The notes under the pieces are model-generated. The model saw only the letters and a program-made list of their open reading frames with translations. It searched no databases and had not been told where the DNA came from. Both the position numbers and the translations under genes were made by a program. Source: Flavobacteriia bacterium (lineage in GTDB: Bacteria > Bacteroidota > Bacteroidia > Flavobacteriales > Flavobacteriaceae). Taken from it: 10,014 nt of DNA. Positions within the stretch are counted from its first letter, which is position 1. The number at the start of each line of letters is the position of its first letter. Shown one piece after another: positions 8,273-10,014 of the stretch. The stretch lies in assembly GCA_011330545.1 (NCBI GenBank), contig DRQI01000300.1, forward strand, positions 1-10,014, written 5' to 3'.

Positions 8273-10014
8273 ATTTTACCATAAAAAACGTAGGGTGTTT
8301 TCTAAGTCAACTGTTTTAATAGAGTATACATGAGTAAAAAAAGTACACATATAAATAACGACACGTATTTAGCCAAATGGCTTGCCAATGAAATTACAGA
8401 CCCCCAACTTAAAAAATTGGTGACTGAAGAAGATTTTATGGCTTATAAAAAATTACAACGCGGAATCTCCCTTTATGAAAATTTGGAAAATGTAAACGAA
8501 GATGCTTATGCTGAGCTAAAAACAAAGATCGCTGCTAAGAAGAAAGCTACCATTAGAACACTGTACTACAAGTGGGCAATTTCTGTGGCTGCGGTAGCCA
8601 TCCTTTTTATCACATTAACAACAACGTTATTTTCTAAAACAACAGTTTCTAAAACAACCGGTTACGGCCAAAACAACACCATTGCTTTGTTAGACGGTTC
8701 TGAAGTCATTCTCAATGCAAAATCTGAAATTAGCTACCGAGAAAAACAATGGAAAGCCAATAGAGAAATCTTTTTAAAAGGAGAAGCCTTTTTCAAAGTA
8801 ACCAAAGGAAGTACTTTTACAGTTCGTACAAAAAATGGTTCGGTAACGGTGTTAGGTACACAATTTAATGTAAAATCTGTGTCAGATTACTTCGAAGTAA
8901 TATGCTATGCCGGCAAAGTAAAAGTAACCACCGCTAATCATAAAGAATATATCTTACATCCTAGCGAAGGATTTAGAAAAATTAATGGAAACCCACTCGA
9001 AAACCTCAATGAAAATTCACCAAAGCCCAATTGGTTGTCAGATGAAACTTCATACAAAAGTGTGCCCTTAAAATATGTGTTAAAAGATATCGAAAACCAA
9101 TTTGATGTGGTTTTCGATACCAATTCTGTTGACGTAAATGCACTTTTTACAGGTAGTTTTACACATATCGATCAAGAAATTGCATTAAAAACAGTGCTCA
9201 ATGCAATGGAATTAGATTATAAAATACAAACTAACAAACACATTGTACTCTCTAAAAAATAATGAAGCTATCGGCTAGCACCTGTTTTCTTTTACTCTTC
9301 TCTTTTTCTTGTTTTGCTCAAAATACGTTAAAACATACCCTAAAATACAACGATGTAAATTTATCGTTTTTATTAGAAGAAATAGAAAATATGTATCAAG
9401 TACGGTTTTCTTATCAAGACAAATTTATTCGGCATAAAAGAGTAAGCATCGATAAAAAAAATAGTACTTTAAAACAATTACTCGTTACCATAAGTGCAAA
9501 AGCCTCTGTTCGGTTTGAAAAAATAAACGATACCTATTATGTCGTTCACCAACACGTGAAAACTATCAAAAGTGTTGTGTTAGATACCATTGTCTTAAAT
9601 CAATATCTAACAACAGGTATCCGCAAAAATGCATTTGGCAATTTTACCGTTTTACCGGCATCGTTAGGGATTTTAGCCGGATTAACCGAAGCAGACGTAT
9701 TAGAAACCCTACAACAATTACCCGGCGTTGTGAGTCCTAATGAAACGGCTACCGGACTTATCGTAAGAGGCGGAAAATTAGACCAAAATCGACTTCTTTA
9801 TGACCATATCAACATTTATCACAATGGCCATTTTTTCGGAATGCTTTCGGCATTCAACCCCGATATGATTGCAAAAGTATCTTTTTATAACCAAGGTACA
9901 CATCCTAAATATGACGAACGTGTTTCGAGTGTAATAGACCTCCAAACCAGTAACAAAATAGCTTCAAAACCATCCTTTTCTATCGGTATTAACGGTATCA
10001 ATGCCAGTGCTATA

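Overview
The window is low-GC and looks chromosomal, most likely from a member of the Flavobacteriaceae (Bacteroidetes). This rests on TAnnTTTG-type -7 promoter elements with an upstream TTG/TTTG, a FecI/FecR/TonB-receptor cluster whose FecR has a DUF4974-like C-terminus, a 52-residue DUF5522-type protein, and lipoproteins with short lipoboxes. The species cannot be named from the sequence.

Layout. The left edge holds the N-terminal part of a response regulator (1-305, minus). It is separated by a terminator from a small secreted protein of unknown function (441-824, minus). A 1.3-kb stretch without protein genes (841-2128) then carries two tandem copies of a structured small RNA of about 265 nt (about 1171-1437 and 1687-1950, plus). 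Each copy has its own promoter, its own intrinsic terminator and an upstream pair of 9-bp direct repeats. Next comes a two-gene minus-strand operon: a PLP-dependent ACC-deaminase/D-cysteine-desulfhydrase-like enzyme (2975-3901) and a glucosaminidase-LysM lipoprotein (2129-2974). A divergent secreted amidohydrolase (3983-5245) is followed by the DUF5522-type gene (5265-5423). A repeat-rich spacer (5424-5829) leads to an RluA-family pseudouridine synthase (5830-6528), which shares a bidirectional terminator with a convergent Kazal-domain lipoprotein (6645-7625, minus).

The right end is a cell-surface signalling cluster: ECF sigma factor (7751-8272), FecR-type anti-sigma factor (8330-9262) and a TonB-dependent transducer with an N-terminal signalling domain (9262 to the window end). 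A 27-bp element, 26/27 identical, lies in opposite orientations in front of the Kazal lipoprotein and in front of fecR. The simplest reading is that it is the promoter recognised by the ECF sigma factor. The sigma gene itself has a housekeeping-type -7 element. The Kazal lipoprotein would then be an output of the FecI/FecR system.

The two strongest leads are the tandem RNA pair, where differences between the copies preserve base pairing, and the divergent ECF promoter element that places a protease-inhibitor-like lipoprotein in the sigma regulon.
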